This document shows positions 18,339 to 26,664 of a stretch of 64,000 nt of DNA, piece after piece. Location of the stretch: NCBI RefSeq assembly GCF_024746815.1, contig NZ_CP080525.1, positions 5,946,501 through 6,010,500 on the forward strand, given 5' to 3'. This DNA comes from Mesorhizobium sp. AR07 (GTDB lineage Bacteria; Pseudomonadota; Alphaproteobacteria; Rhizobiales; Rhizobiaceae). The notes beneath the pieces are model-generated. The model was not told where the DNA came from. It searched no databases and saw nothing but the letters and a program-made list of their open reading frames with translations. The translations under genes and the position numbers were made by a program. Position 1 is the first letter of the stretch; every line of letters starts with the position of its first letter.

Positions 18339-18798
18339 GTTCAGCCTCCGTTGGTCGTCTCTGCCCGGCGCGCTTACGGCTTGGGAGCAAGCGATGATTA
18401 CTTATCATGCGGCGGCGTGACCCCTCGATCAATCAGGAAAGATGGGCCGAAAACGCGCATTTTTGGCACAAGCGCATCATCAGCTATATTAGCACAGCTT
18501 ATAAGAAAAGAATCTGGCTTATAAATTGACCCGTCCGCCTCCCTTGACCGATTGTTGTGGCAGATCACGGTCAAGCCTGGTCGCCGGCTGAGACGAACTC
18601 TCGGACGTCGCCTCGCCACTGCCGGGTTTCAACGCAGAATGGGAATGACGGATGATGCGACCTTGGTCGGCAGCAGTGCGGAGCTTTTCGCCCAGTTCCG
18701 GGAAGGCTCGATTGCCACAGCGGTTGGCGCGCATCGCATGTACGGCGGACGACGTTTCGTTGGCCCCCTTCGATCTCGACAAGTCAGGCTGCGATGAC
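18339..18798. other. Gap upstream of amino-acid ABC operon
   Basis: About 460 bases between the LysR start and the ATPase start. The AT-rich part (18400-18530) probably carries the divergent promoters. A short plus-strand frame near 18640-18760 reads SSAELFAQFREGSIATAVG, which loosely recalls a periplasmic binding protein. If so it is only a remnant, since no signal peptide or full domain is present. No binding-protein gene accompanies this transporter in the window. Confidence 0.4.
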
Positions 18799-19561
18799 GT
18801 GGCGGCCCTCAGGGTAGAAGGACTTGAAAAATCGTTCGGCAATTACCCCGTTCTACGCGGCGTTACGCTCACCGCCCACCGGCACGAGGTGATCTGCATC
18901 CTGGGAAGCAGCGGCTCCGGCAAGAGCACGCTGTTGCGCTGCCTCAACCTGCTTGAGGTGCCGAACCGCGGGCGCATGTGGGCCTTGGGTGAGCGGTTGA
19001 AGCTTCGCGAGGCGGCAAACGGCCGTAGCGGCGCCATTGTTGACCGGCGCCAGATTCAACGGGTGAGGGCCTCCCTGGGGATGGTCTTTCAGAGCTTCAA
19101 TTTGTGGCCGCACAGAACGATCCTTGAGAATGTCGCGGAAGGCCCAACGCACGTCCTGCGACAGCCACGGCGGGAAGCGATCGGGGTCGCGGAGCACTAT
19201 CTCGCACAGGTCGGCCTTGCGGACAGGCGCCATCACTATCCGCCACCTTTCGGGCGGGCAGCAGCAACGTGCGGGCATCGCCCGGGCCCTCGCCATGGAG
19301 CCCGCCGTCCTGTTGTTCGACGAGCCGACCTCGGCGCTTGATCCGGAACTGACCGGCGAGGTGCTCAAGGTCATCCGGTCGCTGGCCGAGGAGGGGCGCA
19401 CCATGCTCCTGGTAACCCATGAGATCGCCTTCGCCAGAGAGGTCTCCACGCACACGGCGTTCATGCACGACGGCAAAATCGAAGAAGAGGGGCCATCGCG
19501 GCAGCTATTCCTCGAGCCCGCTTCCGATCGGCTCCGCCAGTTCCTTCAATCGCATTATTGA
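18799..19561 (+). pseudogene. Polar amino-acid ABC ATPase (HisP/GlnQ type), frameshifted
   Basis: ATP-binding subunit broken by a shift near 19243. The first part has LRVEGLEKSFGNYPVLRGV, Walker A LGSSGSGKSTLLRC and the Q-loop region GMVFQSFNLWPH. In the next frame the protein continues with the signature LSGGQQQRAGIARALA, Walker B VLLFDEPTSALDPE and the H-loop THEIAFARE, ending at 19561. The join HYP-HLSGG lacks the residue usually found there, consistent with one extra base or two lost. Rejoined, the protein would be about 254 residues, the normal length. The start is probably the GTG at 18799. Without the signature motif the truncated product cannot hydrolyse ATP. Confidence 0.8.
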
Positions 19562-19577
19562 TTGGGCGACCTGCGTC

Positions 19578-20243
19578 ATGAACGGCTTCACCATACAGTT
19601 CCTGCACGGCCTGAGCATGACGGTTCTGGTTGCTGCCATCAGCGGTGTCCTTGGAACCGCCGTGGGCCTCGCCGGCGCCGCGTCGAAGCTGTCGGCGTAT
19701 CGGATCCCGATGTGGCTGGCCGAAATCTACACGACCGTTATCAGGGGCGTGCCCGAACTGCTGGTGATCCTCCTCATTTATTTCGGGGGAACGGCGGCGA
19801 TTACCTTCGTGATTGGCCGCTATGTCGAGATCAGCGCTCTCTCGGCAGGAGTCATCGCGCTGACGGTCATTTTCGGCGCCTACTGCACGGAGATATTCCG
19901 CGGCGCCATCTTGAGCATCCCGCGTGGACAGTGGGAGGCTGCATCATCGATCGGCCTTAAGTCCCGGCACATCTGGTTACTCGTGATCTTGCCGCAGATG
20001 GTGCGCGTGGCGTTGCCCGCCTTCTGCAACCTCTGGATCTCCCTCCTGAAGGACACAGCGCTGATTTCTGTGGTCGGCCTGACGGACATTATGCGTGTCG
20101 CCTTCGTCGGTGCGGGCTCCATGCGGGCGCCGCTCACGTTCTATCTCGCCGCCTCGGCGCTCTACCTGTTGCTCACCAGCCTCTCGCTGTTGGCGTTCAG
20201 ATTGCTCGAGCGACACTTCGTTGTACCAGGCCAGTTGCGCTGA
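19578..20243 (+). CDS. Polar amino-acid ABC permease (HisM/HisQ type)
   Basis: Membrane subunit of 221 residues with about five hydrophobic segments. The N-terminal half carries the family signature around the first loop (IYTTVIRGVPELLVILLIYFGG), and the EAA loop region reads IPRGQWEAASSIGLKSRHIWLLVILPQ. These are characteristic of the HisM/HisQ/ArtQ family for histidine, arginine, ornithine or opines. The start ATG at 19578 is 16 bases after the ATPase stop, and the second permease follows 12 bases downstream. Together they form a heterodimeric channel. Confidence 0.92.
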   Translation: MNGFTIQFLHGLSMTVLVAAISGVLGTAVGLAGAASKLSAYRIPMWLAEIYTTVIRGVPELLVILLIYFGGTAAITFVIGRYVEISALSAGVIALTVIFGAYCTEIFRGAILSIPRGQWEAASSIGLKSRHIWLLVILPQMVRVALPAFCNLWISLLKDTALISVVGLTDIMRVAFVGAGSMRAPLTFYLAASALYLLLTSLSLLAFRLLERHFVVPGQLR

Positions 20244-20255
20244 AGGGTAACCCAG

Positions 20256-20984
20256 ATGCAGCTCGACATCTTCCTCCAGAGTATCGCGACACTGGCCAAC
20301 GCAGCGTTCCTGACGATAGCGCTGACGGTTCCATCGCTGATGATCGGGTTCGTCATCTCCGTGCCCTTGGCCTTCATGCGGGCATCGGACAGCCGATATC
20401 TCTCGTGGGCCATACTGACCTGCACCTACGTGTTTCGCGGCACGCCGTTGCTGGTGCAGCTATTTCTCATCTATTACGGCCTCGGCCAGATCGACGTGAT
20501 CCGCCACAGCCCTCTCTGGGTGTTGTTGCGCGACCCCTTCTGGTGCGCGCTGCTCGCGTTCTCGCTGAACAGCGCAGCCTACACCACGGAACTCTTCCGG
20601 GGCGCAATCCAGGCGGTGCCGCGCGGGCTGGTCGAAGCCGCGGAAGCCATCGGGATGTCGCGTTTGCAGCGAGCCCGGCTCATCGTATTTCCAATCGCGT
20701 TCCGCGCTGCGTTGCCGTCCCACACCAATGAGGTCATCGGGTTGCTGAAAGCCAGTTCCCTGGCCAGCACTGTGACCCTTCTCGAAATCACCGGTGTAGC
20801 GCGCCGGCTCGTTTCCGAAACTTTCGCGCCATACGAAATATTCCTTGCCGCAGGCGTTATCTATCTCGCTCTCACATACCTGGTAACCGCGGCCCTCCGG
20901 TATCTGGAGGGGCATCTCGCCGGCGCTGAGCCGAAAGTTGCGCGCAACGCGGCGATGCTCTCGTTGCGGCGGGTTTTGCCATGA
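20256..20984 (+). CDS. Polar amino-acid ABC permease (HisM/HisQ type), second subunit
   Basis: Membrane subunit of 242 residues, paralogous in layout to its neighbour. It shows CTYVFRGTPLLVQLFLIYYGLGQ in the signature loop and VPRGLVEAAEAIGMSRLQRARLIVFP in the EAA loop, with hydrophobic segments throughout and a basic C terminus. Its stop overlaps the start of the alanine-racemase-like gene by four bases (ATGA), so the racemase was part of the same transcript. Transport of a D- or racemised amino acid is a reasonable inference. Confidence 0.92.
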   Translation: MQLDIFLQSIATLANAAFLTIALTVPSLMIGFVISVPLAFMRASDSRYLSWAILTCTYVFRGTPLLVQLFLIYYGLGQIDVIRHSPLWVLLRDPFWCALLAFSLNSAAYTTELFRGAIQAVPRGLVEAAEAIGMSRLQRARLIVFPIAFRAALPSHTNEVIGLLKASSLASTVTLLEITGVARRLVSETFAPYEIFLAAGVIYLALTYLVTAALRYLEGHLAGAEPKVARNAAMLSLRRVLP

Positions 20985-21570
20985 CGGATGCGCGGTCTTC
21001 GTTAGCGTCCGCAGCGGCATCGTCCTGTTGGCGGGAGATCAGCCTTTCGGCGATCGTCCACAACTATCGCGCCGTCAGGTCGGCCGTGGGGCCTGCGGTC
21101 AAGATCTTTGCTTGCCTCAAAAAGGATGCCTACGGGTGTGGCGCGGACGAGGTCGCGGCTGTGCTTGCAGCCGAGGGGGTGGACGGATTCGCCGTTGCCT
21201 CCGCGCGAGACGCCTGTCGTATCCGCACACGGGCTCCCCGGACCCCAATTCTCCTCTACCCGGGCATAAATCCCCAATGGGCCAGCGCCGTCTCGGAGCA
21301 GGATCTTACAATCACCCTTTCGAGCGTATCCGAGCTCGATACCTGGGCGGTGACCTCGGAAAGGTTATCCGCATTCGTCAAGGTCGATCTCGGCTTCTGG
21401 CGCGCCGGCGCGCTTCCGGCCGAGGTTGAAGGATTGCTCCGTAGGGCCGCCGCTACACCCAATATCGACATCAAGGGCATATACGCGCATTTGAGCGAAC
21501 TTGCGGGCACCGGACCGACCGCCAACGAGCAGTGGAGCCGCCTGAAAGATCTTCTGGCGTCCATCGGTCG
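20981..21570 (+). pseudogene. Alanine-racemase-like gene, truncated after N-terminal half
   Basis: The first about 195 residues match the PLP-barrel domain of alanine racemases. The pyridoxal lysine region reads KIFACLKKDAYGCGADEVAAVL, followed by the barrel strands AFVKVDLGFWRAG and IKGIYAHLSELAGTGP. After QWSRLKDLLASIG the similarity ends abruptly at about 21566. The remaining frame to a stop at 21655 is the antisense of a LacI gene. The C-terminal beta domain with the catalytic tyrosine is absent, so the product should be inactive. It was the last gene of the amino-acid ABC operon (four-base overlap). Confidence 0.82.
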
Positions 21571-21574
21571 GCCC

Positions 21575-21966
21575 GGATGCTTCTCGACCAGCACGCGCAC
21601 GGCTTCGATCTCCTTGGTGAGATCGTCGTCGGTGTTGAGGACCAGGGTCTGGTAACCCGATAGTGCCGCTGTGTCGATGATGGCCCGCGTCGCATAGCTG
21701 AAAAACGAATTGCTGATGTCGGCCACGACGACGCCGATGGTTTGCGTGGTGCCCGCCCGCATGGCGCGCGCAACGACATTGGCGCTGTAGTTCAGCTCCC
21801 GAGCCGCCGTCATTATGCGTTCTCGGGTTTGATCACCGACGAGACCGTAACCGCCCAGCGCGCGCGCCGCGGTGGCGCGAGACACCTTGGCCCGCCGCGC
21901 CACGTCGATCAAACGAGCCGGCCGCTCGACAGTGCTCTTGCCGTTCCCGTTTGCGTTGTCTGCCAC
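21575..21966 (-). pseudogene. LacI-family regulator, truncated to DNA-binding domain and start of sensor
   Basis: About 130 residues are recognisable: the LacI helix-turn-helix (LIDVARRAKVSRATAARALGG, then RIMTAARELNYSANVVARAMR) and the opening strands of the periplasmic-binding-like domain (TIGVVVADISNSFFS, ALSGYQTLVLNTDDD, IEAVRVLVEKH). Past 21577 the frame becomes antisense alanine-racemase sequence. The start is a GTG at 21966. Two thirds of the effector domain is missing. The gene lies 188 bases after phosphoglucose isomerase on the same strand and may once have regulated the sugar operon. The shortened protein might still bind DNA weakly but could not respond to a ligand. Confidence 0.82.
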
Positions 21967-22154
21967 TGTAACCCGCTACCTCCGGTCCTTGGTGCAATCT
22001 AGACACTTGATGCGGACGTTGCCAGAGGGGCCGCCCACGCCATCGGCGGCCTGCGACGTCAATGCCGCGTCCGGCAGGTGCGAAATGAAGGAAGGGAGTG
22101 CCGCAACAAGTTGGTCCGCTAGGGTGACAGACCTTAGCCTCCGGCGACAGGCTT

Positions 22155-22730
22155 TTATCGAGGGCCCGATGGAAAGGCGGGGTTGTCGACGATCCTGAAT
22201 TGCCCCCCTTTCTTGAGGATGAGTTTGCGCATCCCCCGCTGCAGGATTTCCCCATAGTCATGCCCGGCCAGCGGGTTGCAGACCCACACAAAGACGAGCT
22301 TGTCGGGGCCGACATTTATCGATCTGTGCGCCCAGTCCGGCGGGATGAACGCACACACGCCGGGCAGCATCTCGACGATCTCCGACCTGTCGTCGCGGCT
22401 CTCCAGCAGCAGCACGCCTCTGCCGCTTTGGGTGTAATAGACCTCACCCAGATCCCTGCGTGCGTGGAAGTGCCCCCTGGTCATGAAAAATTCGCCAGCG
22501 ACGTCGCCCGGGTACATGGTGGTGGTGCCGAAAAAAAGATCGGCGCCGTCCTTTCTGTATTCGGAAACCTCGTAGACAAGAGGGTTGGCGTTCAGCCGAA
22601 CCTGTTCGAGGAGCGCCTGCTTGTCCTGAAAGATACCAGCAAGCTCAGAAAGCCGCTTGGTGTAACGCCCTGTTTCAGGGGTCACTCCGCCCGTTGTCCC
22701 GTTTATCAGAACGCCCTCGGGAAGCAGCAT
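22155..22730 (-). CDS. pgiA: Glucose-6-phosphate isomerase, cupin (archaeal) type
   Basis: Metal-dependent cupin enzyme of 191 residues interconverting glucose-6-phosphate and fructose-6-phosphate. The first cupin motif reads TRGHFHARRDLGEVYYTQSGRG, with two histidines and a glutamate as metal ligands. The second is AFIPPDWAHRSINVG, containing the fourth ligand histidine. The family was first known from Thermococcales and is also found in rhizobial sugar operons. It is the last intact gene of the long minus-strand operon, downstream of transaldolase, and would link the operon product to the Entner-Doudoroff route. The gene name follows the archaeal enzyme. Confidence 0.88.
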   Translation of the reverse strand: MLLPEGVLINGTTGGVTPETGRYTKRLSELAGIFQDKQALLEQVRLNANPLVYEVSEYRKDGADLFFGTTTMYPGDVAGEFFMTRGHFHARRDLGEVYYTQSGRGVLLLESRDDRSEIVEMLPGVCAFIPPDWAHRSINVGPDKLVFVWVCNPLAGHDYGEILQRGMRKLILKKGGQFRIVDNPAFPSGPR

Positions 22731-22798
22731 GCCTACAATCCAATCATGTTGACGCGCTCAAGGCAGAAGGCGAGGGGAGGCAGGTGATCTGTCTCCCC

Positions 22799-22839
22799 CC
22801 GCCTGTGCGCCCAGGCGGAATCCCGGGCGCTTGGCCCGG
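22799..22839. repeat. Two short hairpins between transaldolase and phosphoglucose isomerase
   Basis: CCGCCTG (22799-22805) pairs perfectly with CAGGCGG (22812-22818), and CCGGGC (22823-22828) with GCCCGG (22834-22839). Neither is followed by a T-run on either strand, so they are better read as transcript-stabilising or attenuating stem-loops than as classic terminators. Confidence 0.45.
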
Positions 22840-22851
22840 AAAAACGTGTCC

Positions 22852-23817
22852 CTAGGCGGCTGCGAGTTCGAGCTGCTTTTGAACCATGCCGCGCAGGGCC
22901 TGCAGGTCCTTGGCGAACGCCCGGATGCCTTCGGCGAGCTTTTCGGTCGCCATCGCGTCCTCGTTCATCATCCATCGGAACGTTTTCTCGTCCATGGCGA
23001 TCTTCGGATCGGGTTTCCTCGTATCCGGCGAAAGCTTCGGTACGAGCGTGCCTTGATCCTTCGAAAGCTCGTCGAGCAGCGGCGGCGCGATCGTCAGCCT
23101 GTCGCATCCGGCAAGCGCTTCGATCTCTCCGACATTGCGGAAAGAGGCGCCCATCACGACCGTCTTGATGCCGTTGACCTTGTAGTAGTTGTAGATATCG
23201 CGGACCGAGAGGACACCTGGATCCTCCTCGGCAGCGAACTCCTTGCCCATCGCCTTCTTGTACCAGTCGAGGATGCGGCCGACGAAAGGCGAGATCAGAA
23301 AGGCGCCGGCGTCGGCGCAGGCAACGGCCTGGGCCTTCGAGAACAGCAGCGTCAGATTGCAGTCGATGCCTTCCTTCTGCAGCACTTCGGCGGCTCGAAT
23401 GCCCTCCCAGGTGGAAGCAAGCTTGATGAGGATACGGTCGTGTTCGATACCACGTTGCTTGTAGGCGGCGATGATGCCGTGCGCCTTGGCGATCGAGGCC
23501 TGCGTGTCGAAGGAGAGATCGGCGTCCACCTCCGTGGAGACCCGACCGGGAACGAGCTTGACCAGGGCAGCACCCACCGAAATGGCCAGGCGATCGGCCA
23601 CGGCGGCGGCCACGGCCTGATTGTCGCCCGCCTGCCTCTTGCCCCAGGCGACGGCTTCTCTCACATCGTCGGCGAACATCGGCGTCGCCAGCGCTTTGAG
23701 CACGATCGTCGGATTGGTGGTGCAATCGACCGGTTTCAGGCGGGCGACGGCTTCGATATCACCGGTATCGGCCACGACCGTGGTGATCCTGCGCAGTTGA
23801 TCAAGTTTGGATGTCAT
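22852..23817 (-). CDS. tal: Transaldolase, TalB type
   Basis: Pentose-phosphate-pathway enzyme of 321 residues, the size of the classical TalB group. It transfers a dihydroxyacetone unit between sugar phosphates. Key parts are DCTTNPTIVLKA near the N terminus, RILIKLASTWEGIRAAEVL with the Schiff-base lysine, and CNLTLLFSKAQAVACADAGAFLISPFVGRILDWYKK. It sits 44 bases after the transporter ATPase and upstream of cupin PGI. A transaldolase inside a sugar-uptake operon suggests that the imported compound is converted to pentose or heptulose phosphates. Confidence 0.94.
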   Translation of the reverse strand: MTSKLDQLRRITTVVADTGDIEAVARLKPVDCTTNPTIVLKALATPMFADDVREAVAWGKRQAGDNQAVAAAVADRLAISVGAALVKLVPGRVSTEVDADLSFDTQASIAKAHGIIAAYKQRGIEHDRILIKLASTWEGIRAAEVLQKEGIDCNLTLLFSKAQAVACADAGAFLISPFVGRILDWYKKAMGKEFAAEEDPGVLSVRDIYNYYKVNGIKTVVMGASFRNVGEIEALAGCDRLTIAPPLLDELSKDQGTLVPKLSPDTRKPDPKIAMDEKTFRWMMNEDAMATEKLAEGIRAFAKDLQALRGMVQKQLELAAA

Positions 23818-23861
23818 CGTTACGAATCCTTTTTTCCTGGGGCCTCATACGGGTAGCCTGT

Positions 23862-24860
23862 TCAGGTAGCCAAGCCGTTCTCGTCGAATTTGTGGATGTT
23901 TGACTTGTCTGGCGACAGGAAGACGGTGTCTCCCGGTCGGGCCGGGAACTCTCCGCCGGCGCGCGCCGTCAATGTGCCCACGCCCCCGACATTGACCTGC
24001 AGGAATGTGTCGGCGCCCAGATGTTCCCCGACGATCACATTGCCCTTCCAATCACCGTTTTGCATCGACAGCCCAAGATGCTCGGGGCGTACGCCGATCG
24101 TATTCGCACCGTACCGGGCAGCTGGCGCTCCCTTGATGATGTTCATCTTCGGTGACCCAATGAAGCCGCCAACGAAAATGTTGCGCGGATTGCGGTAGAG
24201 TTCAAGCGGCGAGCCCACGTGCTCGATCCTGCCTTGGTTAAGCACGACGATCTTGTCGGCCATGGTCATGGCTTCGACCTGATCGTGCGTAACATAGATC
24301 ATGGTCGTCTTGAGCTGCTGGTGCAACTCGCTGATCTCGAGGCGCATGTTGGCGCGCAGCGCCGCATCGAGGTTGGACAGGGGTTCGTCGAAGAGGAAAG
24401 CCGATGGCTGGCGCACGATTGCGCGGCCGATCGCCACGCGCTGACGCTGTCCGCCCGAAAGCTGGCCCGGCTTGCGATCCAGATAGTTGCCCAGGTTGAG
24501 GATCCGCGCCGCGTCTTCGACCTTCCGGTCGATTTCCTGCTTGCCGACGCCTGCCATCTTGAGCGGAAAGGCGATGTTGTTACGCACGCTCATATGCGGA
24601 TAGAGCGCGTATGACTGAAACACCATCGCGAGACCGCGAGCCGATGGAGCCTTGCCGGTTGCGTCCTTGCCGTCGATGATGATCGCGCCGCCGGACACGT
24701 CCTCCAGACCCGCAATCAGGCGCAGAAGCGTGGACTTGCCGCAGCCGGAAGGTCCCACGAAGACAACGAACTCGCCATCCTCGATGTCGAGATCGATCGA
24801 CGTGATGACATTGGCATCGCCAAATGATTTGGAGACCTTCTGCAAGGTTATGCTGCCCAT
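23862..24860 (-). CDS. smoK: Polyol/sugar ABC transporter ATPase (SmoK/MalK type)
   Basis: ATP-binding subunit of 332 residues. Walker A is VGPSGCGKSTLLRLIAG, the signature LSGGQRQRVAIGRAIV, Walker B SAFLFDEPLSNLDA and the H-loop THDQVEAMTMAD. A C-terminal TOBE/OB regulatory domain starts near residue 240 (IGVRPEHLGLS). The start ATG at 24860 gives MGSITLQKVSKSFGD with a GGGGAGAGAACC ribosome site; the much longer open frame upstream only shadows the permease gene. It is the fourth gene of a binding protein, permease, permease, ATPase block typical of sorbitol/mannitol (Smo/Mtl) importers. Confidence 0.9.
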   Translation of the reverse strand: MGSITLQKVSKSFGDANVITSIDLDIEDGEFVVFVGPSGCGKSTLLRLIAGLEDVSGGAIIIDGKDATGKAPSARGLAMVFQSYALYPHMSVRNNIAFPLKMAGVGKQEIDRKVEDAARILNLGNYLDRKPGQLSGGQRQRVAIGRAIVRQPSAFLFDEPLSNLDAALRANMRLEISELHQQLKTTMIYVTHDQVEAMTMADKIVVLNQGRIEHVGSPLELYRNPRNIFVGGFIGSPKMNIIKGAPAARYGANTIGVRPEHLGLSMQNGDWKGNVIVGEHLGADTFLQVNVGGVGTLTARAGGEFPARPGDTVFLSPDKSNIHKFDENGLAT

Positions 24861-24877
24861 GGTTCTCTCCCCTTGTC

Positions 24878-25708
24878 CTACTTCACCGCGCCGAAGGTCA
24901 GGCCGCGCACGAGTTGCTTCTGACTGAACCAACCCAGGATCAGGATCGGTGCGATCGCCATGGTCGATGCCGCCGAAAGCTTGGCGTAAAACAGACCTTC
25001 GGGGCTGGAATACGATGCAATGAAAGTCGTCAGCGGCGCCGCTTTGGACGTTGCCAGGTTGAGCGTCCAAAAGGCTTCGTTCCAGGCCAGGATGATGTTC
25101 AGGAGCAGTGTCGACGCGATGCCCGGCAACGCCATCGGGGTCAGCACATGGACAAGTTCCTTGGCAAGCGACGCTCCGTCCATGCGGGCCGCTTCCAGGA
25201 TTTCTCCGGGGATTTCCTTGAAGTAGGTGTAGAGCATCCAAACGATTATCGGCAGGTTTATCAGGGTCAGGATCGCGACCAGGCCGATCCGGCTGTCGAG
25301 AAACCCGCTGTCGCGAAACAGGAGATAAACCGGAATCAGCGCGCCGACCGGCGGCATCATCTTTGTCGACAGCATCCACATCAGCACATCCTTGGTCCGC
25401 TTCGTGGGGGCGAAAGCCATGGCCCACGCCGTCGGAATCGCGATGATCAGTCCAAGAAGCGTCGAACCGAGGGAGATGATCACCGAATTGGCGAAATGGT
25501 GGAAATAGTCCGAACGGGCCTGGACCTCGACATAGTTCTCTGTCGTCCATTCGAAGAACAGGAACTGCGGCGGAAAGGCGACCGCGGTCTGTTCCGTCTT
25601 GAAGCTCGTCAGGAATGTCCACAGGACTGGAAAGAAGACGATCACCGCGAGCGTCCAGACAATGGACGTCATGACGAGCTTGCGGCTGTGCGTGGTTCGC
25701 CTGGCCAT
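24878..25708 (-). CDS. smoG: Polyol/sugar ABC permease (SmoG/MalG type)
   Basis: Inner-membrane permease of 276 residues with six hydrophobic segments. The EAA loop reads EIPGEILEAARMDGASLAKELVHVLTPMALPG, and the protein ends with the MalG-like QKQLVRGLTFGAVK. It pairs with the MalF-type permease whose stop lies two bases upstream. The start is the ATG at 25708. The sequence is close in style to the sorbitol/mannitol transporter subunit SmoG; substrate assignment rests on the whole block and especially on the binding protein. Confidence 0.9.
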   Translation of the reverse strand: MARRTTHSRKLVMTSIVWTLAVIVFFPVLWTFLTSFKTEQTAVAFPPQFLFFEWTTENYVEVQARSDYFHHFANSVIISLGSTLLGLIIAIPTAWAMAFAPTKRTKDVLMWMLSTKMMPPVGALIPVYLLFRDSGFLDSRIGLVAILTLINLPIIVWMLYTYFKEIPGEILEAARMDGASLAKELVHVLTPMALPGIASTLLLNIILAWNEAFWTLNLATSKAAPLTTFIASYSSPEGLFYAKLSAASTMAIAPILILGWFSQKQLVRGLTFGAVK

Positions 25709-25710
25709 GG

Positions 25711-26583
25711 TCAAGCCTCCAGATTCTTGCCGACGACGCGCAGCAGGCCGATCGCGACGATGTTGGCGAGCACGACCGCAACCAATCCGCCCGCCGAAGC
25801 TCCGCCGACGTCGAACTGCAGAAGGGCCTGCGAAAAGACGAGGTATGTGAGGTTGGTGCTTTCTGTGCCAGGCCCACCGTTGGTGGTGACCAGGATTTCC
25901 GCGAAGGCCGAGAGCAGGAATATGGTCTCGATCAGGATCACAACGGTGATGGCGCGTCCCAGATGGGGCAGGATGATGTAAATGAAACGCGAAACAGGCC
26001 CGGCCCCGTCCATTTCGGCGGCCTCCTTCTGTTCCTCGTCGAGCGACTGTAACGCGGTCAGCAGAATAAGCGTGGCAAACGGCAACCATTGCCAGGCGAT
26101 GATCAGGATGATCGACAGGAGCGGGGCCTTCGCAAGCCAGTCAAACGGCTGCAAGCCCACTGAGCGAGCGAGCGCGGCGAACAGCCCGTTTGTCGGGTTC
26201 ATGAACATGTTTTTCCACACCAGGGCGGCGACCGTCGGCATCACGAAAAAGGGGGCGATCACAAGTATGCGCGCCACTCCCTGGCCGTAGACCTCTTCGT
26301 TGAGGAGCAGAGCGAATCCGATTCCGCCAATGACCGAGATCAGCAGCACGCCAAGCACGAGCAGCAGTGTGTTGACCAGTGCCGAGAAGAACGCCGGATC
26401 CGTGACGAAGTAGCTGTAGTTCAGGAACCCGACATAGCGCTCCATGCCGGGACTGAGCAGATTGTAATCCAGGAAAGAGAAGTAGATCGTCATGACAAGC
26501 GGGACGATCATCCAGATCAAGAGCAGTACAACCGACGGCGCCATCATGACCCGTGCAGCGCTGCGTGTATGCAGATTTGCCAT
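25711..26583 (-). CDS. smoF: Polyol/sugar ABC permease (SmoF/MalF type)
   Basis: Permease of 290 residues with six membrane segments. The N-terminal segment is VMMAPSVVLLLIWMIVPLV, and the EAA loop reads LDEEQKEAAEMDGAGPVSRFIYIILPHLG. I chose the ATG at 26583 with GGGG eight bases upstream; a GTG at 26607 gives eight extra residues. It lies 81 bases downstream of the binding-protein gene, and that gap carries a stem-loop (26615-26645) which could lower permease expression relative to the binding protein. Confidence 0.9.
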   Translation of the reverse strand: MANLHTRSAARVMMAPSVVLLLIWMIVPLVMTIYFSFLDYNLLSPGMERYVGFLNYSYFVTDPAFFSALVNTLLLVLGVLLISVIGGIGFALLLNEEVYGQGVARILVIAPFFVMPTVAALVWKNMFMNPTNGLFAALARSVGLQPFDWLAKAPLLSIILIIAWQWLPFATLILLTALQSLDEEQKEAAEMDGAGPVSRFIYIILPHLGRAITVVILIETIFLLSAFAEILVTTNGGPGTESTNLTYLVFSQALLQFDVGGASAGGLVAVVLANIVAIGLLRVVGKNLEA

Positions 26584-26614
26584 TGTCGCACCCCGTGGAT
26601 TTGACACAGTGGGT

Positions 26615-26645
26615 GGCCGCCGATGCCGCGAGGCTATCGGCGGCC
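26615..26645 (-). promoter_or_regulatory. Stem-loop between binding protein and permease genes
   Basis: GGCCGCCGAT (26615-26624) and ATCGGCGGCC (26636-26645) form a perfect ten-base stem with an eleven-base loop, placed just after the binding-protein stop. Stem-loops in this position commonly protect the binding-protein mRNA and reduce read-through into permease genes, as in malE-malF. No T-run follows. Confidence 0.55.
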
Positions 26646-26664
26646 TTGCTCCGGTGAGCCGCGC

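Noticed and set aside
22733..23725. Long minus-strand open frame overlapping transaldolase
   Set aside because: It is the other-frame shadow of transaldolase, very rich in Arg and Gly, and has no family features.
22831..23856. Plus-strand open frame of 341 codons opposite transaldolase
   Set aside because: It is antisense to a clearly conserved enzyme and lacks any recognisable motif.
24824..25981. Plus-strand open frame of 385 codons
   Set aside because: It is antisense to two permease genes; the Arg/His/Asp-rich composition is typical of GC-rich antisense frames.
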